Of a DNA stretch of 64,000 nucleotides, positions 15,704 through 24,825 are shown piece by piece. Source of the stretch: Azotimanducus sp965220185 (lineage in GTDB: Bacteria; Pseudomonadota; Gammaproteobacteria; Pseudomonadales; Azotimanducaceae); the NCBI GenBank assembly GCA_965220185.1, contig OZ244807.1:1240001-1304000 (forward strand), in the 5' to 3' direction. Each line of letters opens with the position of its first letter. Position 1 is the stretch's first letter. The notes beneath the pieces are model-generated. The model did no database searches. It was not told the origin of the DNA and saw only the letters and a list, made by a program, of their open reading frames with translations. The position numbers and the translations under genes were made by a program.

Positions 15704-18469
15704 ATGAAAGAGATGAGAGGACAGAGCGAGTCGATGACCCTACTACAAGTCATCCTTCTCGCGGCAGCTTCGAGCTTGGCGCTCGTTGCACAGGCGCAAG
15801 AGTCCGAGACAGACGACGAAGCCGAGGTCGTTGAAGAGATTGTCGTAGTCGGCTACCGCGATTCGCTGAGGCGGAATCTCGCGATCAAGCGGGACGCTGA
15901 CGCCATTGTTGACGCGGTGTCCGCAGAAGACATCGGTCAATTCCCAGATATTAATGTTGCCGACGCCTTGCAGCGCGTCACCGGCGTACAAGTCGAGAAG
16001 GACGAGCGCGACGGCGAAGGCGTTCGCGTCAGCATCCGCGGTACGCCGTCGCACCTGAACCTGGCGCTGCTGAACGGTCAACAGATTGCAACGGGGACCG
16101 CGAGCAACAGGCGCACTGAGCTTCGCGACCGGAGCTTTAACTACTACCTGCTGCCGACCGAGATTGTTGATACTTTGGAAGTCTACAAGTCGCCGGAAGC
16201 GAGCATCGAAGAGGGTTCCATGGGCGGCACCGTGATCGTCAGGACGCGCAAGCCACTCGATGCCGATGCCAATTCAGGCGCCGCTTCAGCGAGATTCTTC
16301 CATTTTGAGAACGCTGACGAGAACCAGCCGCATATCTCCGGTTTGTATAACTGGAAAAACCTTGACGAAACGTTTGGGGTCAACGTCGCCTATGTGTACC
16401 GGGACAGCGCTACGCTGATGGACTCCAAGCGCAACACTGCTGGCTATTTTGGTCTTATTGACTATAACGGTGATGGCGAGACGCATCGCTTGCCAGCCCG
16501 CGTCGGCGCAAACCGCTATGATGCTGATCGCAGCCTCAGCACGCCTTTCGTGACCTTGCAGTTTGCGCCGAGCGATGACTTGGATATTTCACTCACGGCA
16601 TTGAATTCGATCACAGAAACTGAATCACAGGGCATCTATTCATTTGGGTTCAACATTCAAGGCTTGTTCGGTCGCCCGCACGATTTCGTCACTGGATATC
16701 GCGACGGCACCGCAATTTCAGGTAATTTCATAGAATGCTGCTCTACTGTCAACTGGGGTTCTAGCGTCTATGACACTGGGCTCTACCAAGACGAGGTCGA
16801 AACCACTGCCTTTAACCTAGAAGCTACGCTAGACCGTGGCAACTACACGGTGACAGTGCAAGCAGGCCACAGTTTTGCCGATGGTATGACGATCGATAAG
16901 GCTGGTCAGTTTTATGCCCCGTCAACGCTGAGTTTCGACATGTCTTCCGGCATTATGGAACACACGGTCGATGCCGACTTGATGCCCGACGACTATCAGT
17001 TTCACTACTCTCACATCAACACCATCCGCAATGACTCCGATTCGACATTCGTCCAAGCCGACGCTGAGTTCATGCTGAACAACGATTTCTTTCCGAGCAT
17101 TGAGGCGGGCATCAAGTACCGCGACTACAACAAGGGCGCAAGTCGCGTGAAGCGAGATTTCGTGGAAGAGGGCACCTTGGCACAGTTTGCAAGTGGCGGC
17201 CGAGCGACGGATTTTGAAGTCGGTGCGGTGCCGATGCAAATGTGGCATTTTGATATCGCTGCGTTCGAGGCGTGGCAAAACGGCATCCCAGAAGTCGCTG
17301 GCACAGGCAACTCCTCGTGGAACGACCCGAATGACCGCTACGAGGTCAATGAGGAAGTGACCTCCGCCTATATCCAAGGCAACTTCGAGACGAGCGACTT
17401 CCGTGGCAACATCGGACTGCGCTATGTGAGCACAAGCACCGAAGCAGAAGCGTCGCGATACACAGGTGCAAACTTCAGAGCGGACAGGAATGATCTTATT
17501 CGGCCCGCTGTCACGAGCAATGACTACACCGACATCCTGCCGAGCCTGAACGTGGCGTATGTAGGTGTCGAAAACTTGGTGCTGCGCTTTGCTGCGGCAG
17601 AAGTGATGGCTCGCCCGAACTACGTCAGCATCGCGCCGTTCGAGACGCGCAACTGCGGCAGTAGGGGCTGCACGGCGTTTGAAGGCAACCCAGACCTTGA
17701 GCCATACCGCTCAACCCAACTCGATCTCTCCGCCGAGTTTTACTTCAATGACTCTTCGCTGCTTGCATTCACGCTGTTCACAAAAGATGTCGATTCGTAC
17801 ATCGACTTGGAGTCATTCACAGATGATCGCCTCTATTGGACGCTCGATGGTGACAACAATGTGGTTGAAGAAACCCGAACGTTTACGATAGAGCGGCCGA
17901 TCAACGGCGAAGGCCTCACAATTGATGGCTTCGAGATCAACTATCAGCAGGACATTGCCTACGGATTCGGCGTCACGGCCAACTACACCAATTCAGAAGC
18001 CGACATCACGCCGACAGAGGCGCTGATGGATGCTGGCCGCGAAGCTGTGTTCTTCGGGCATTCGGAAGATACGTGGAACGCGACGGTTTACTACGAGGGA
18101 TACGGCCTTGCGGCGCGCTTGTCCTACACGTTCCGCTCGGAGTACGCCTCGAACCACTTGGCCGGAGCCAACCTCCAGTCAAATGCACAGACGATCGGGG
18201 CGGTGACGGCAAATAACAACGAGCTTGGGATCGGGCCTGGTGTGAGCCGCGGACTGATCGGCTACAAAGGCGATTTCGGTCAACTCGATTTCAACGCCAG
18301 CTACTATGTCATGGACAACGTTGAAGTGCTGTTCCAAGCGATCAACCTGGGCGACGAGGAAATCGAGTGGTATGCGAGTCGGGAAGACCACACCGCCGAC
18401 CAAGGCCGTCCGATCGGCCTGTACAACCATGGTCGTCGCTTCGCGGTCGGCGTGAACGTGAAGTTTTGA
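15704..18469 (+). CDS. TonB-dependent outer-membrane receptor (amino-sugar/muropeptide uptake candidate)
   Basis: 921 residues, with ribosome-binding site GAGGAGAGGA before ATG 15704. A signal peptide ends near LALVAQAQ, then comes the conserved EEIVVVGYRDSL. The plug carries DVNVADALQRVTGVQVE-like and RVSIRG segments (FPDINVADALQRVTGV, RVSIRGTP). A long beta-barrel ends in FAVGVNVKF with a terminal aromatic residue. The type is that of sugar-linked receptors of Caulobacter, Xanthomonas and Alteromonas relatives. The position in a MurNAc/GlcNAc locus and the shared operator-like sites suggest chitooligosaccharides or peptidoglycan fragments as cargo; this is inference. An inner-membrane transporter for the same sugar is not in the window. 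Confidence 0.9.
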   Translation: MKEMRGQSESMTLLQVILLAAASSLALVAQAQESETDDEAEVVEEIVVVGYRDSLRRNLAIKRDADAIVDAVSAEDIGQFPDINVADALQRVTGVQVEKDERDGEGVRVSIRGTPSHLNLALLNGQQIATGTASNRRTELRDRSFNYYLLPTEIVDTLEVYKSPEASIEEGSMGGTVIVRTRKPLDADANSGAASARFFHFENADENQPHISGLYNWKNLDETFGVNVAYVYRDSATLMDSKRNTAGYFGLIDYNGDGETHRLPARVGANRYDADRSLSTPFVTLQFAPSDDLDISLTALNSITETESQGIYSFGFNIQGLFGRPHDFVTGYRDGTAISGNFIECCSTVNWGSSVYDTGLYQDEVETTAFNLEATLDRGNYTVTVQAGHSFADGMTIDKAGQFYAPSTLSFDMSSGIMEHTVDADLMPDDYQFHYSHINTIRNDSDSTFVQADAEFMLNNDFFPSIEAGIKYRDYNKGASRVKRDFVEEGTLAQFASGGRATDFEVGAVPMQMWHFDIAAFEAWQNGIPEVAGTGNSSWNDPNDRYEVNEEVTSAYIQGNFETSDFRGNIGLRYVSTSTEAEASRYTGANFRADRNDLIRPAVTSNDYTDILPSLNVAYVGVENLVLRFAAAEVMARPNYVSIAPFETRNCGSRGCTAFEGNPDLEPYRSTQLDLSAEFYFNDSSLLAFTLFTKDVDSYIDLESFTDDRLYWTLDGDNNVVEETRTFTIERPINGEGLTIDGFEINYQQDIAYGFGVTANYTNSEADITPTEALMDAGREAVFFGHSEDTWNATVYYEGYGLAARLSYTFRSEYASNHLAGANLQSNAQTIGAVTANNNELGIGPGVSRGLIGYKGDFGQLDFNASYYVMDNVEVLFQAINLGDEEIEWYASREDHTADQGRPIGLYNHGRRFAVGVNVKF

Positions 18470-18493
18470 GGGTTTGAAAGAAGGTAGTGTCAG

Positions 18494-20041
18494 ATCAGCA
18501 TTGATGATCGTTTAAGACTTGCGCTATTCGCCGGTGCCTTGACCATCGCGCCGCTCGCGATGGCGGGCACCGGCCCTTTTTTCAATCCGCTGATGCAATC
18601 GACGGCGGTGGCGTCGCCCAACCATGTGAACGAGCTTCATTCGCCGTGGCAAGTGCCGGCAGGCGTCATCGGCCGCAACCTGTTGAGCTTGCGCGAAGTC
18701 GAGGCGGATGTTGCCCAGTCCATCCAGCGGGTCGACGCTGGCAATATTTCCTCGATGTTCGACATGATGGCCTACGACCCGACCGGTCGCTACATCTTCA
18801 TCCCGCACGAAACGCCGTTCGGTGCTGGCGTGTCGAGGCATGACACCTTGACAGACACGACCGAACTGCTCTTTGCTGGCGATCGCGCCGCAGGCGAGCG
18901 CGGCGAGTGCGATCCATCCCCGTGTGACCCTTGGGCGCATGACTTTGCGGCCTTCGACCCGGCCCGCTGGACGCCGAACGGCACAGTCTGGCTCGGTGAA
19001 GAGTGGTCCGGGTTGGGACGAGTCGTAGAAATCATGAATCCGCTTGCACCGGCACCAGAAGACCCGACGGCGAGCGCCCTCATCGAGGGCTCCGACTACC
19101 GCATCGTCGAGACCATCGCCAATGTCGCGCATGAAGGCATCCATTTCAGCCGCCAGCGCCCCAATCGAGTCATCTATTACATCGACGAATGGAACTCCGG
19201 ATCGATCTATGCGCTGCACTTGAAGCAATCTGGCGACTATATGGCTGGCGGACAGACCTTTGTGCTGTCGGTTGATGACTTTGCCGCAACCGGCGGCGAT
19301 GCGAGCGCCATGTGGAACGAGGCAGTGAACGAGGATGCCTCGCGCTTTGGACTTGCAACCTGGATTCCGATCACCGACGAAGATGGCATGCCGCTCGCAG
19401 GCGTGCAAGACCCCTTTCGCGACGGCCCCACCATCGATCCACGAGACGATGCGAATCTTGTCCGCGGCGGACGCGCCGCCGCAGACGATGTCGGCGGCAC
19501 GCCCTATGGTCGCCCGGAAGACATGGAGGTTGGCATGCTAGCGAACGGCTCTGAAGTGCTGTACGTCACCACGACCGCCGAACATGCTGTGCTGTCGATT
19601 GAGATGCTTGGTGAGCACAAGGCGCATGTGAGAAGGTTTGCCTCCCGATCAACACCGAAGAACCTCGGCTTGCCAGCGACCACCGGCGTGCTCAATGCGC
19701 CTGACAACCTCGCCCAGGATGCCTTCGGCAATATCTATATCGTCGAGGATGCGCCCAACCGAAGCGATGTCGGCGGCGATGTCTGGTTCGCGCGCGACAC
19801 CAACAACGACGGTATTGCCGAATCCATCGATCACTTTATGAGTATGCAGGTGGCAGGTTCCGAATCCACAGGCATGATCTTTCACCCCGTCGAGCCAACG
19901 AAGTTTGTCATCGCCGTGCAGCATCCGACGAGCACCGACCTCAGCATTGTTCCCGATGGCTTCGGCGATGCCGTGTGGGAGTTCGACATCGCAGGCGCCG
20001 TCGCGGCGCCGCCTACGTCGGATCAAGCCATCAAAGACTGA
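18494..20041 (+). CDS. PhoX-like (DUF839) secreted protein with unresolved start codon
   Basis: About 500 residues resembling the DUF839/PhoX alkaline phosphatase family: DPTGRYIFIPHE, GEEWSGLGRVVE, the HEGIHFSRQRPNRVIYYIDEW region, GRPEDMEV, and LNAPDNLAQDAFGNIYIVED. The first usual start in frame is TTG 18539, but that would remove the front of a good signal peptide (RLRLALFAGALTIAPLAMA). The frame is open back to a TAG at 18485, and the segment S-I-D-D-R-L-R is preceded by ATC at 18494 with AAGAAGG 9 bp upstream. I therefore place the start at 18494 as the best guess. It sits 24 bp after the TonB receptor and is probably co-transcribed. Calcium/iron-dependent phosphatase activity is known for the family; the role here is unknown. 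Confidence 0.75.
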   Translation: MSIDDRLRLALFAGALTIAPLAMAGTGPFFNPLMQSTAVASPNHVNELHSPWQVPAGVIGRNLLSLREVEADVAQSIQRVDAGNISSMFDMMAYDPTGRYIFIPHETPFGAGVSRHDTLTDTTELLFAGDRAAGERGECDPSPCDPWAHDFAAFDPARWTPNGTVWLGEEWSGLGRVVEIMNPLAPAPEDPTASALIEGSDYRIVETIANVAHEGIHFSRQRPNRVIYYIDEWNSGSIYALHLKQSGDYMAGGQTFVLSVDDFAATGGDASAMWNEAVNEDASRFGLATWIPITDEDGMPLAGVQDPFRDGPTIDPRDDANLVRGGRAAADDVGGTPYGRPEDMEVGMLANGSEVLYVTTTAEHAVLSIEMLGEHKAHVRRFASRSTPKNLGLPATTGVLNAPDNLAQDAFGNIYIVEDAPNRSDVGGDVWFARDTNNDGIAESIDHFMSMQVAGSESTGMIFHPVEPTKFVIAVQHPTSTDLSIVPDGFGDAVWEFDIAGAVAAPPTSDQAIKD

Positions 20042-21222
20042 ATTTCCTCACGCCACGCCATTTCGTCAGCTTCGGCAAGCCGGGCAAGGTCGCCGGTTTC
20101 GGAAGTCGGATCGTCCACCCACTCGCGAATAGTCGCGCCGCCATTGATGACGTCAATTGCGAGCTTTTCAGTCTCGTACTCATACGGAAAATCTCGCCAG
20201 ATCGGATAGTCGGGATGCAGCTTGCGAATGGCTTTGAACGCGAGCGCGACAAGCCGCCACGGCTTGAACGCGAAGTGATCGTACCGCGCGCCATCGCAGT
20301 GAATTTGAATGCCGCTACAGAGCGTGCCAACGTGCTTGTGAAACGTCGGCTCAAACCAGCACTCGCGCAGCGTGCAGCCTTGCAGCCATTCAGGCGCCAT
20401 GTCGTTCATGGTCTTCAAAACGAGGCGCGCGTCAATATCGGGCGCACCAAGAAGTTCGAGCGGGCGCGTGGTGCCGCGCCCTTCGGAGAGCGTCGTGCCT
20501 TCGAGCATCACCGTACCAGCATAGGCGCGCGCCATCGTCAAGGTCGGCGCATTGGGGCTCGGATTCACCCATGATCGCTCCGAGAGCGGCCAACCAAAAC
20601 CCGGCGCTTCGTCTGGCCGCCAGCCCTGCATGGCGACAACCGAATAGTCCACATTGAGGGCAAAGTGTGCGATGAACCATTGCCCCAATTCGGCAAGGGT
20701 TAGGCCGTGTCGCATCGGCATGGGACCCGCGCCGACAAAGCTCTCCCAGCCAGGACGCAGCGCGAGCCCTTCGATTGGGCGCCCCGCAGGATTCGGTCGG
20801 TCAAGCACCCAGACCGTTTTTCCGTGCTGAGCTGCCGCTTCAAGGATGTAGAGCAGCGTCGTCGCAAAGGTGTAAATTCGGCAACCCAGATCCTGAAGAT
20901 CAATCAGCATCACATCAAAGGTGCCCATCATCTCGCTCGTCGGACGACGAACTTCGCCGTAGAGACTGAATACCGGGATGCCATGCTTCAGGTCGGTGAA
21001 GTTCGGCGACTCGATCATGTTGTCCTGCTTCTCGCCCCGTAGTCCGTGCTGCGGACCAAAAGCTGATGTGATGTTGATGCCGTCGCAAGCATTGAGCGCA
21101 TCGAGGGTGTGGTGAAGTTTGCGGGTGACCGATGCCGGATGCGCAAGTAGGGCGACCCGTCTGCCACGAAGGTCTTTGCGCAAGTCCTTCTCCGCTAACA
21201 GGCGGTCAATGCCGAATTTCAT
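20023..21222 (-). CDS. namZ: NamZ-type exo-beta-N-acetylmuramidase (DUF1343)
   Basis: 399 residues of the DUF1343 family: GRRVALLAHPASVT, FGPQHGLRGEKQDNM, PVFSLYGEVRRPT, MLIDLQDLGCRIYTF, VLDRPNPAGRPIEG, LEGTTLSEGRGTTRP. Characterised members (NamZ) remove terminal MurNAc from peptidoglycan fragments. No signal peptide is visible, so it would act in the cytoplasm or leave by another route. With murQ and the kinase nearby, it completes a path from muropeptide sugars to fructose-6-phosphate. Its ATG overlaps the stop of the upstream FAD enzyme (ATGA). A decayed partial copy of this gene's 5' end lies at 24820-25015. Confidence 0.85.
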   Translation of the reverse strand: MKFGIDRLLAEKDLRKDLRGRRVALLAHPASVTRKLHHTLDALNACDGINITSAFGPQHGLRGEKQDNMIESPNFTDLKHGIPVFSLYGEVRRPTSEMMGTFDVMLIDLQDLGCRIYTFATTLLYILEAAAQHGKTVWVLDRPNPAGRPIEGLALRPGWESFVGAGPMPMRHGLTLAELGQWFIAHFALNVDYSVVAMQGWRPDEAPGFGWPLSERSWVNPSPNAPTLTMARAYAGTVMLEGTTLSEGRGTTRPLELLGAPDIDARLVLKTMNDMAPEWLQGCTLRECWFEPTFHKHVGTLCSGIQIHCDGARYDHFAFKPWRLVALAFKAIRKLHPDYPIWRDFPYEYETEKLAIDVINGGATIREWVDDPTSETGDLARLAEADEMAWREEIQSLMA

Positions 21223-22952
21223 GCTCGACCGGCAATGTGCCGCGCCGCTTGATAGCCGAATGTCATGGCAGGTCCAAGCGTCGCGCCGGGTCCAGGATAG
21301 GTCGGCAGGATGGCGGCGCTACAATTGCCGATGGCGTAGAGGCGGGGAATCACGGTGCCATCTTCGCGCAGCACCTGCGCATTGGTATCGGTTGCGAGCC
21401 CTCCGTGCGTGCCGAAATCGCCCGGGTCAAGGCGCATGGCGTAGAAAGGCGGCTTATCGATTGGCGCGAGGCACGGATTCGGCTCGACTCTCGGGTCGCC
21501 ATAATAGCGATCATAGGCCACATCGCCGCGTCCGAATTCGAGGTCCTTGCCGGTCTTGGCGTAGTCGTTCATCTCAGCGATGGTGATCTTGAGGTTGTCC
21601 GCATGAATGCCGAGGGTTTCGGCGAGCTCGTCAAGTGAATCGGCCTTGGCGACGAATTTCTGTTCGAACCACGTCTTCGGAATCGTCCAGTCCGGCTTGA
21701 CATCCGGGGTCATCAACGGGCCGGCGAGATATTGGCTGCGAAAGCGCGCATCGAAGATCTGATAGGCGGGCACGCATGGATTGTCATCTGAATGCGCATC
21801 AAACAGCTGATGCTGATAGGCCATGTAGTTTTGCGATTCGTTGCCGATGCGCTTGCCGTTCAAGTTCACGACGCAGGAACCAGGATAGGATTTTTCCATG
21901 ACCGCAAGGCGCGGCGCGGGCTCGCCGGGCGTCCCCAAGGTCATGCACCACCAGGCGCCGTCCATGAGACGAGTCGCCGCGCCGAGGCGCATGCCTTCAC
22001 GAATGGCATCCCCTGTGTTAGTGGCGCATCCAGCGCTCCATTCGGCGTGCGTCGGCTGCGGCAGGTAACGCTCGCGCATCTCTTGGTTATGCTCGAAGCC
22101 GCCAGCAGAGAGGATCACCGCCTTCCGTGCGTGGATTCGCAATTCACGGCCATCCCTAAGCGCTTTCATGCCGACGATGTTGCCACTTGCATCAGTGATC
22201 AGCTCGGTCATTGGCGTCTCGCGCCAGAGCGGAATATTGCGGTCTTTGAGTGATAGCCAAAGCCGGGTCACGCCCGCGCAGCCAGTGCAGAGTCGGCGCG
22301 CGATGCCCCATTTCAACGTCCACGGCAGGTCGAGCACAGCGCGACCAATGAGTCGCATGGTGAGGCCAGCCCAGCCAGGCAAGCGCGCCGTCAAGAGCGC
22401 CGCTTCGGTCTGCGTGAAATGAATGCGCCCGAAGAGCCGCATCATGTGGTGCGTGGGATGAATATGCGCGAAGTCACTGCCAAGCTCCGAGGCGTCGACC
22501 GGCTCCGGCTCCATCGAACGATGGCCGTGCCGTGCGCCAGGCAGGTCAGTGTAGTAGTCGGGATAGTGGTCCAAGGACATGTAGCGCACGCGCGTGCGCT
22601 CATGCAGAAAGTCGATCATCTCAGGGCCGACTTTGACATAGGTGTCGAGCATTTCGCTTGGCACATCGTTTGAGGGGATTGTCTGGCGCAGATATTCGCG
22701 CGCATCCTCCAAGGAATCTTCAGCGCCCGCAGCTTTTGCATAGCGGTTGCACGGAATCCACACGCCGCCGCCCGAGATGGCGCTCGTGCCACCGACCTTG
22801 TCGCTTTTTTCGATCAGCAAGACATCGGTGACACCCAGCTCGTGGCAACACAGCGCCGCAGTCATCGCGCCATTGCCGCTGCCGACGATCAGCACATCGA
22901 CTTCGTGATCAAAGTTGTCTCGTGTTGATTTCTGCATTCTTTTCTGCATCAT
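21219..22952 (-). CDS. KstD-like FAD-dependent dehydrogenase
   Basis: 577 residues. The N-terminal FAD site VDVLIVGSGNGAMTAALCC is followed by EKSDKVGGTSAISGGGVWIP, the signature of 3-ketosteroid delta-1-dehydrogenase relatives. The C-terminal FAD segment reads LYAIGNCSAAILPTYPGPGATLGPAMTFGY. The typical role is introducing a double bond into a steroid-like ketone; the true substrate is unknown. Three possible ATGs lie within the first 6 codons (MMQKRMQK). It is translationally coupled to namZ although the functions look unrelated. A decayed copy of its 3' end is at about 24955-25015. Confidence 0.85.
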   Translation of the reverse strand: MMQKRMQKSTRDNFDHEVDVLIVGSGNGAMTAALCCHELGVTDVLLIEKSDKVGGTSAISGGGVWIPCNRYAKAAGAEDSLEDAREYLRQTIPSNDVPSEMLDTYVKVGPEMIDFLHERTRVRYMSLDHYPDYYTDLPGARHGHRSMEPEPVDASELGSDFAHIHPTHHMMRLFGRIHFTQTEAALLTARLPGWAGLTMRLIGRAVLDLPWTLKWGIARRLCTGCAGVTRLWLSLKDRNIPLWRETPMTELITDASGNIVGMKALRDGRELRIHARKAVILSAGGFEHNQEMRERYLPQPTHAEWSAGCATNTGDAIREGMRLGAATRLMDGAWWCMTLGTPGEPAPRLAVMEKSYPGSCVVNLNGKRIGNESQNYMAYQHQLFDAHSDDNPCVPAYQIFDARFRSQYLAGPLMTPDVKPDWTIPKTWFEQKFVAKADSLDELAETLGIHADNLKITIAEMNDYAKTGKDLEFGRGDVAYDRYYGDPRVEPNPCLAPIDKPPFYAMRLDPGDFGTHGGLATDTNAQVLREDGTVIPRLYAIGNCSAAILPTYPGPGATLGPAMTFGYQAARHIAGRA

Positions 22953-23051
22953 GCACTTTTGTTTTCTTCAATTTCTGCAAGAGACCAGCGAGTAGCACGA
23001 GTTCTGCCGTGACTTTTTACCACTTTTCTTCGCTTTAATGTTGTTAATAAA

Positions 23052-23310
23052 TTATTGATATATTCTTCTTTTTGCATACAAAGCAGTCCCGGAAAAGTGC
23101 GGGAGGAGTAGGGAGTCTATTTCTGCACGACTGCATTCTTCGATATTTCCAAGGTGTTCCAGCAGAATTCCTTCCAAATCGGGAATGCCTTCAGCGACAT
23201 TCTCATTTATTAAGTTTTTATCATCTGTGAAGTCTGGCTCGAACCGCAGTCGCAGATTTGGACTCCGCCCCATGATCATGCCTTGATATCTGAGTCGGCA
23301 TGCCCCTGCC
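23052..23310 (-). pseudogene. 3' part of an AlbA/RecG-like regulator gene cut by the IS630 element
   Basis: Reading leftwards from the IS, the frame gives ACRLRYQGMIMGRSPNLRL and then about 50 further residues to a stop at 23052. The pattern RLRxxGxIxGRxPNL is the C-terminal end of AlbA_2/HATPase_c_4 proteins (annotated as RecG-like or putative transcriptional regulators). It continues the fragment at 24596-24825 on the other side of the IS. The frame runs into the IS without its own start, so it is not a functional gene. Confidence 0.5.
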
Positions 23311-23333
23311 TTAGTACTGTATCTCGAAAGTTC

Positions 23334-24590
23334 GGTGACGTATAACACCGGGCGCTGACAGTGCGTCGTCACGCGGCCGGTTGGAGGGGCGGATGCGGGT
23401 CGGCGAGTCGGCCGAGGACGTTGTGGAGGTCCTGCCGGGTGAACTTCCACTTGAAGGGCATGGCGGCCTGCTCGTAGTGGCGCTCGAAGTCGAGCAGGCG
23501 GCGCTCGACCTGCTCAAGGTCCGTGAAGTCGTTGGGGGTGAGCACCTTTCTCTGGACGACCGAGAAGTAGACCTCGACCTGGTTGAGCCAGCTGGCGTGC
23601 GCCGGTGTGTGGACCACATGGGCGTTCGGCCACTGGCGCCGGAACCGCTCGACGCACGGCTGCCCGCGGTGGATGGAGGCGTTGTCCATGATCCAGAAGA
23701 CGCGCCGGGCGCGGCTGTAGGGCGGTCGCGACATCACGTCGCCGACAAGGCGGTCGAAGTGGACGATGCCGGACCTTGGGGCGCATGCGCCGAACACCTT
23801 GGCGCGGCGCACGTCCCAGGCCGCGATGTAGGTGAGCGCGCCGCCGCGGCGGTATTCATGCTCGACGCGCATGGCCCGGCCCGGCGCGGGCGCGGCCGTC
23901 GGGTGGGTGCGCTGCCGCGCCTGGATGCTGGGCTTCTCGTCGGCGCAGAGGACGAAGTCCTTCTTGGACAGCGGCCGCCCCTGCCAGCGCCCCTGGTAGA
24001 GGTCGAGGACGGGCCCCGCCTTGTCGGCGAACGCCGGGTCGCGGGGGAACACCCAGCTCCGGTGCGCCCAGGGCCTGATGGCGTCCTCGTGCAGCCGCCG
24101 CCAGACGGTGGCGCCGCCGATGCTGGCGACGATGCCGCGCCGCACGGCCTCGCGCCGGACCTCGGAGACGGAGAGCCTCGACAGGGGCAGCCCCGTCTCG
24201 CGGGGGAGCTCGCAGGCGAGCGCCTTGACGGCGACCACCACGTCAGGGGGGGAATGCCCGGGGGCGACCTGGCCGGGGCTCGTCCGCGAGTCCGTCCATG
24301 CGCCGCTCGAAGAAGCGCTTGCGCCATTTGCTGACGATCTGCCGGGGCGTGTCGAGGCGCTCGCCGATGGCCTTGTTGGACAGGCCGTCGGCGGCGTGGA
24401 GGACGATCCTTGCCCTGAGGACGTCAATGTATGGTGACGTGTAGCTCCTGGCTGTTCGTTCGAGATTCCGACGCTCGTTCTCTGACAGTGCGATCGGGAA
24501 TGGCGAGTTTCTTGGCATGTTCTGTGAACCCTTGCGCAGACATTCCGGTAATTCTGCCACAATGCAGCCGCATAAAAACGTCACTATATT
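23334..24590 (-). mobile_element. IS630-family insertion sequence
   Basis: The element holds a two-frame IS630 transposase (next entry) with markedly higher GC and different codon use from its surroundings. Candidate terminal inverted repeats are GGTGACGTATAA near 23334-23345 and, on the other strand, AGTGACGTTTTTA near 24577-24589; they share GTGACGT. The ends are approximate. IS630 elements insert at TA, and TATATTA lies at the right end. It interrupts an AlbA/RecG-like gene. Confidence 0.8.
23369..24518 (-). CDS. IS630-family transposase, two frames joined at a C7 tract
   Basis: Frame A (24518-24243) starts MPRNSPFPIALSENERRNLE and is the helix-turn-helix part (GLSNKAIGERLDTPRQIVSKWRKRFFERR), ending RPGRPRAFPP-stop. 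Frame B continues PDVVVAVKALACELPRE and carries the DDE catalytic core: the ADEKPSIQAR Asp region, FWIMDNASIHRG (second Asp), and HASWLNQVEVYFS (Glu). It ends at 23369. Together they make a full-length transposase of about 380 residues. The switch is at seven C residues on the coding strand (G7 at 24246-24252) and needs a +1 shift. It may be programmed slippage or an inactivating indel. Confidence 0.85.
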
Positions 24591-24595
24591 AATTA

Positions 24596-24825
24596 AATTG
24601 CGTACTTAGGCACGGGCAGGGGCTTTTGCACACGGTCTAACAGAATAATGTCCGACAGAGGCATTCCTTTGTTCTGCATGAGTAGATGGGCGTAGGTCGA
24701 ATCAGCAACGGTTCCATAAATGGTCATTTTCACAGCTTCTGGCTGGCTCAGATCATAGTCGGGCAGGGGAGAGTAGCGCTTGGCTTGGCGAGTATGTATG
24801 TCGTGAATCCCCAAATCGCATCCAA
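24596..24825 (-). pseudogene. 5'-side fragment of the AlbA/RecG-like regulator gene
   Basis: The frame reads GIHDIHTRQAKRYSPLPDYD, then LSQPEAVKMTIYGTV, LLMQ and IILLDRVQKPLPVPKYAI before a stop created at the IS edge. This is the conserved C-terminal region of AlbA_2/HATPase_c_4 proteins (PDYDLS...V...IxG...YxxLLM...LxxxLxLDRVQKxLP). The N-terminal DNA-binding and ATPase parts are absent; on that side the sequence is joined at about 24820 to a namZ remnant. The fragment on the far side of the IS (23052-23310) restores the family C-terminus. Confidence 0.55.

Noticed and set aside
23381..24334. Long plus-strand frame of about 317 codons across the IS
   Set aside because: It is antisense to the transposase and has the biased composition of a high-GC shadow frame; no family features.
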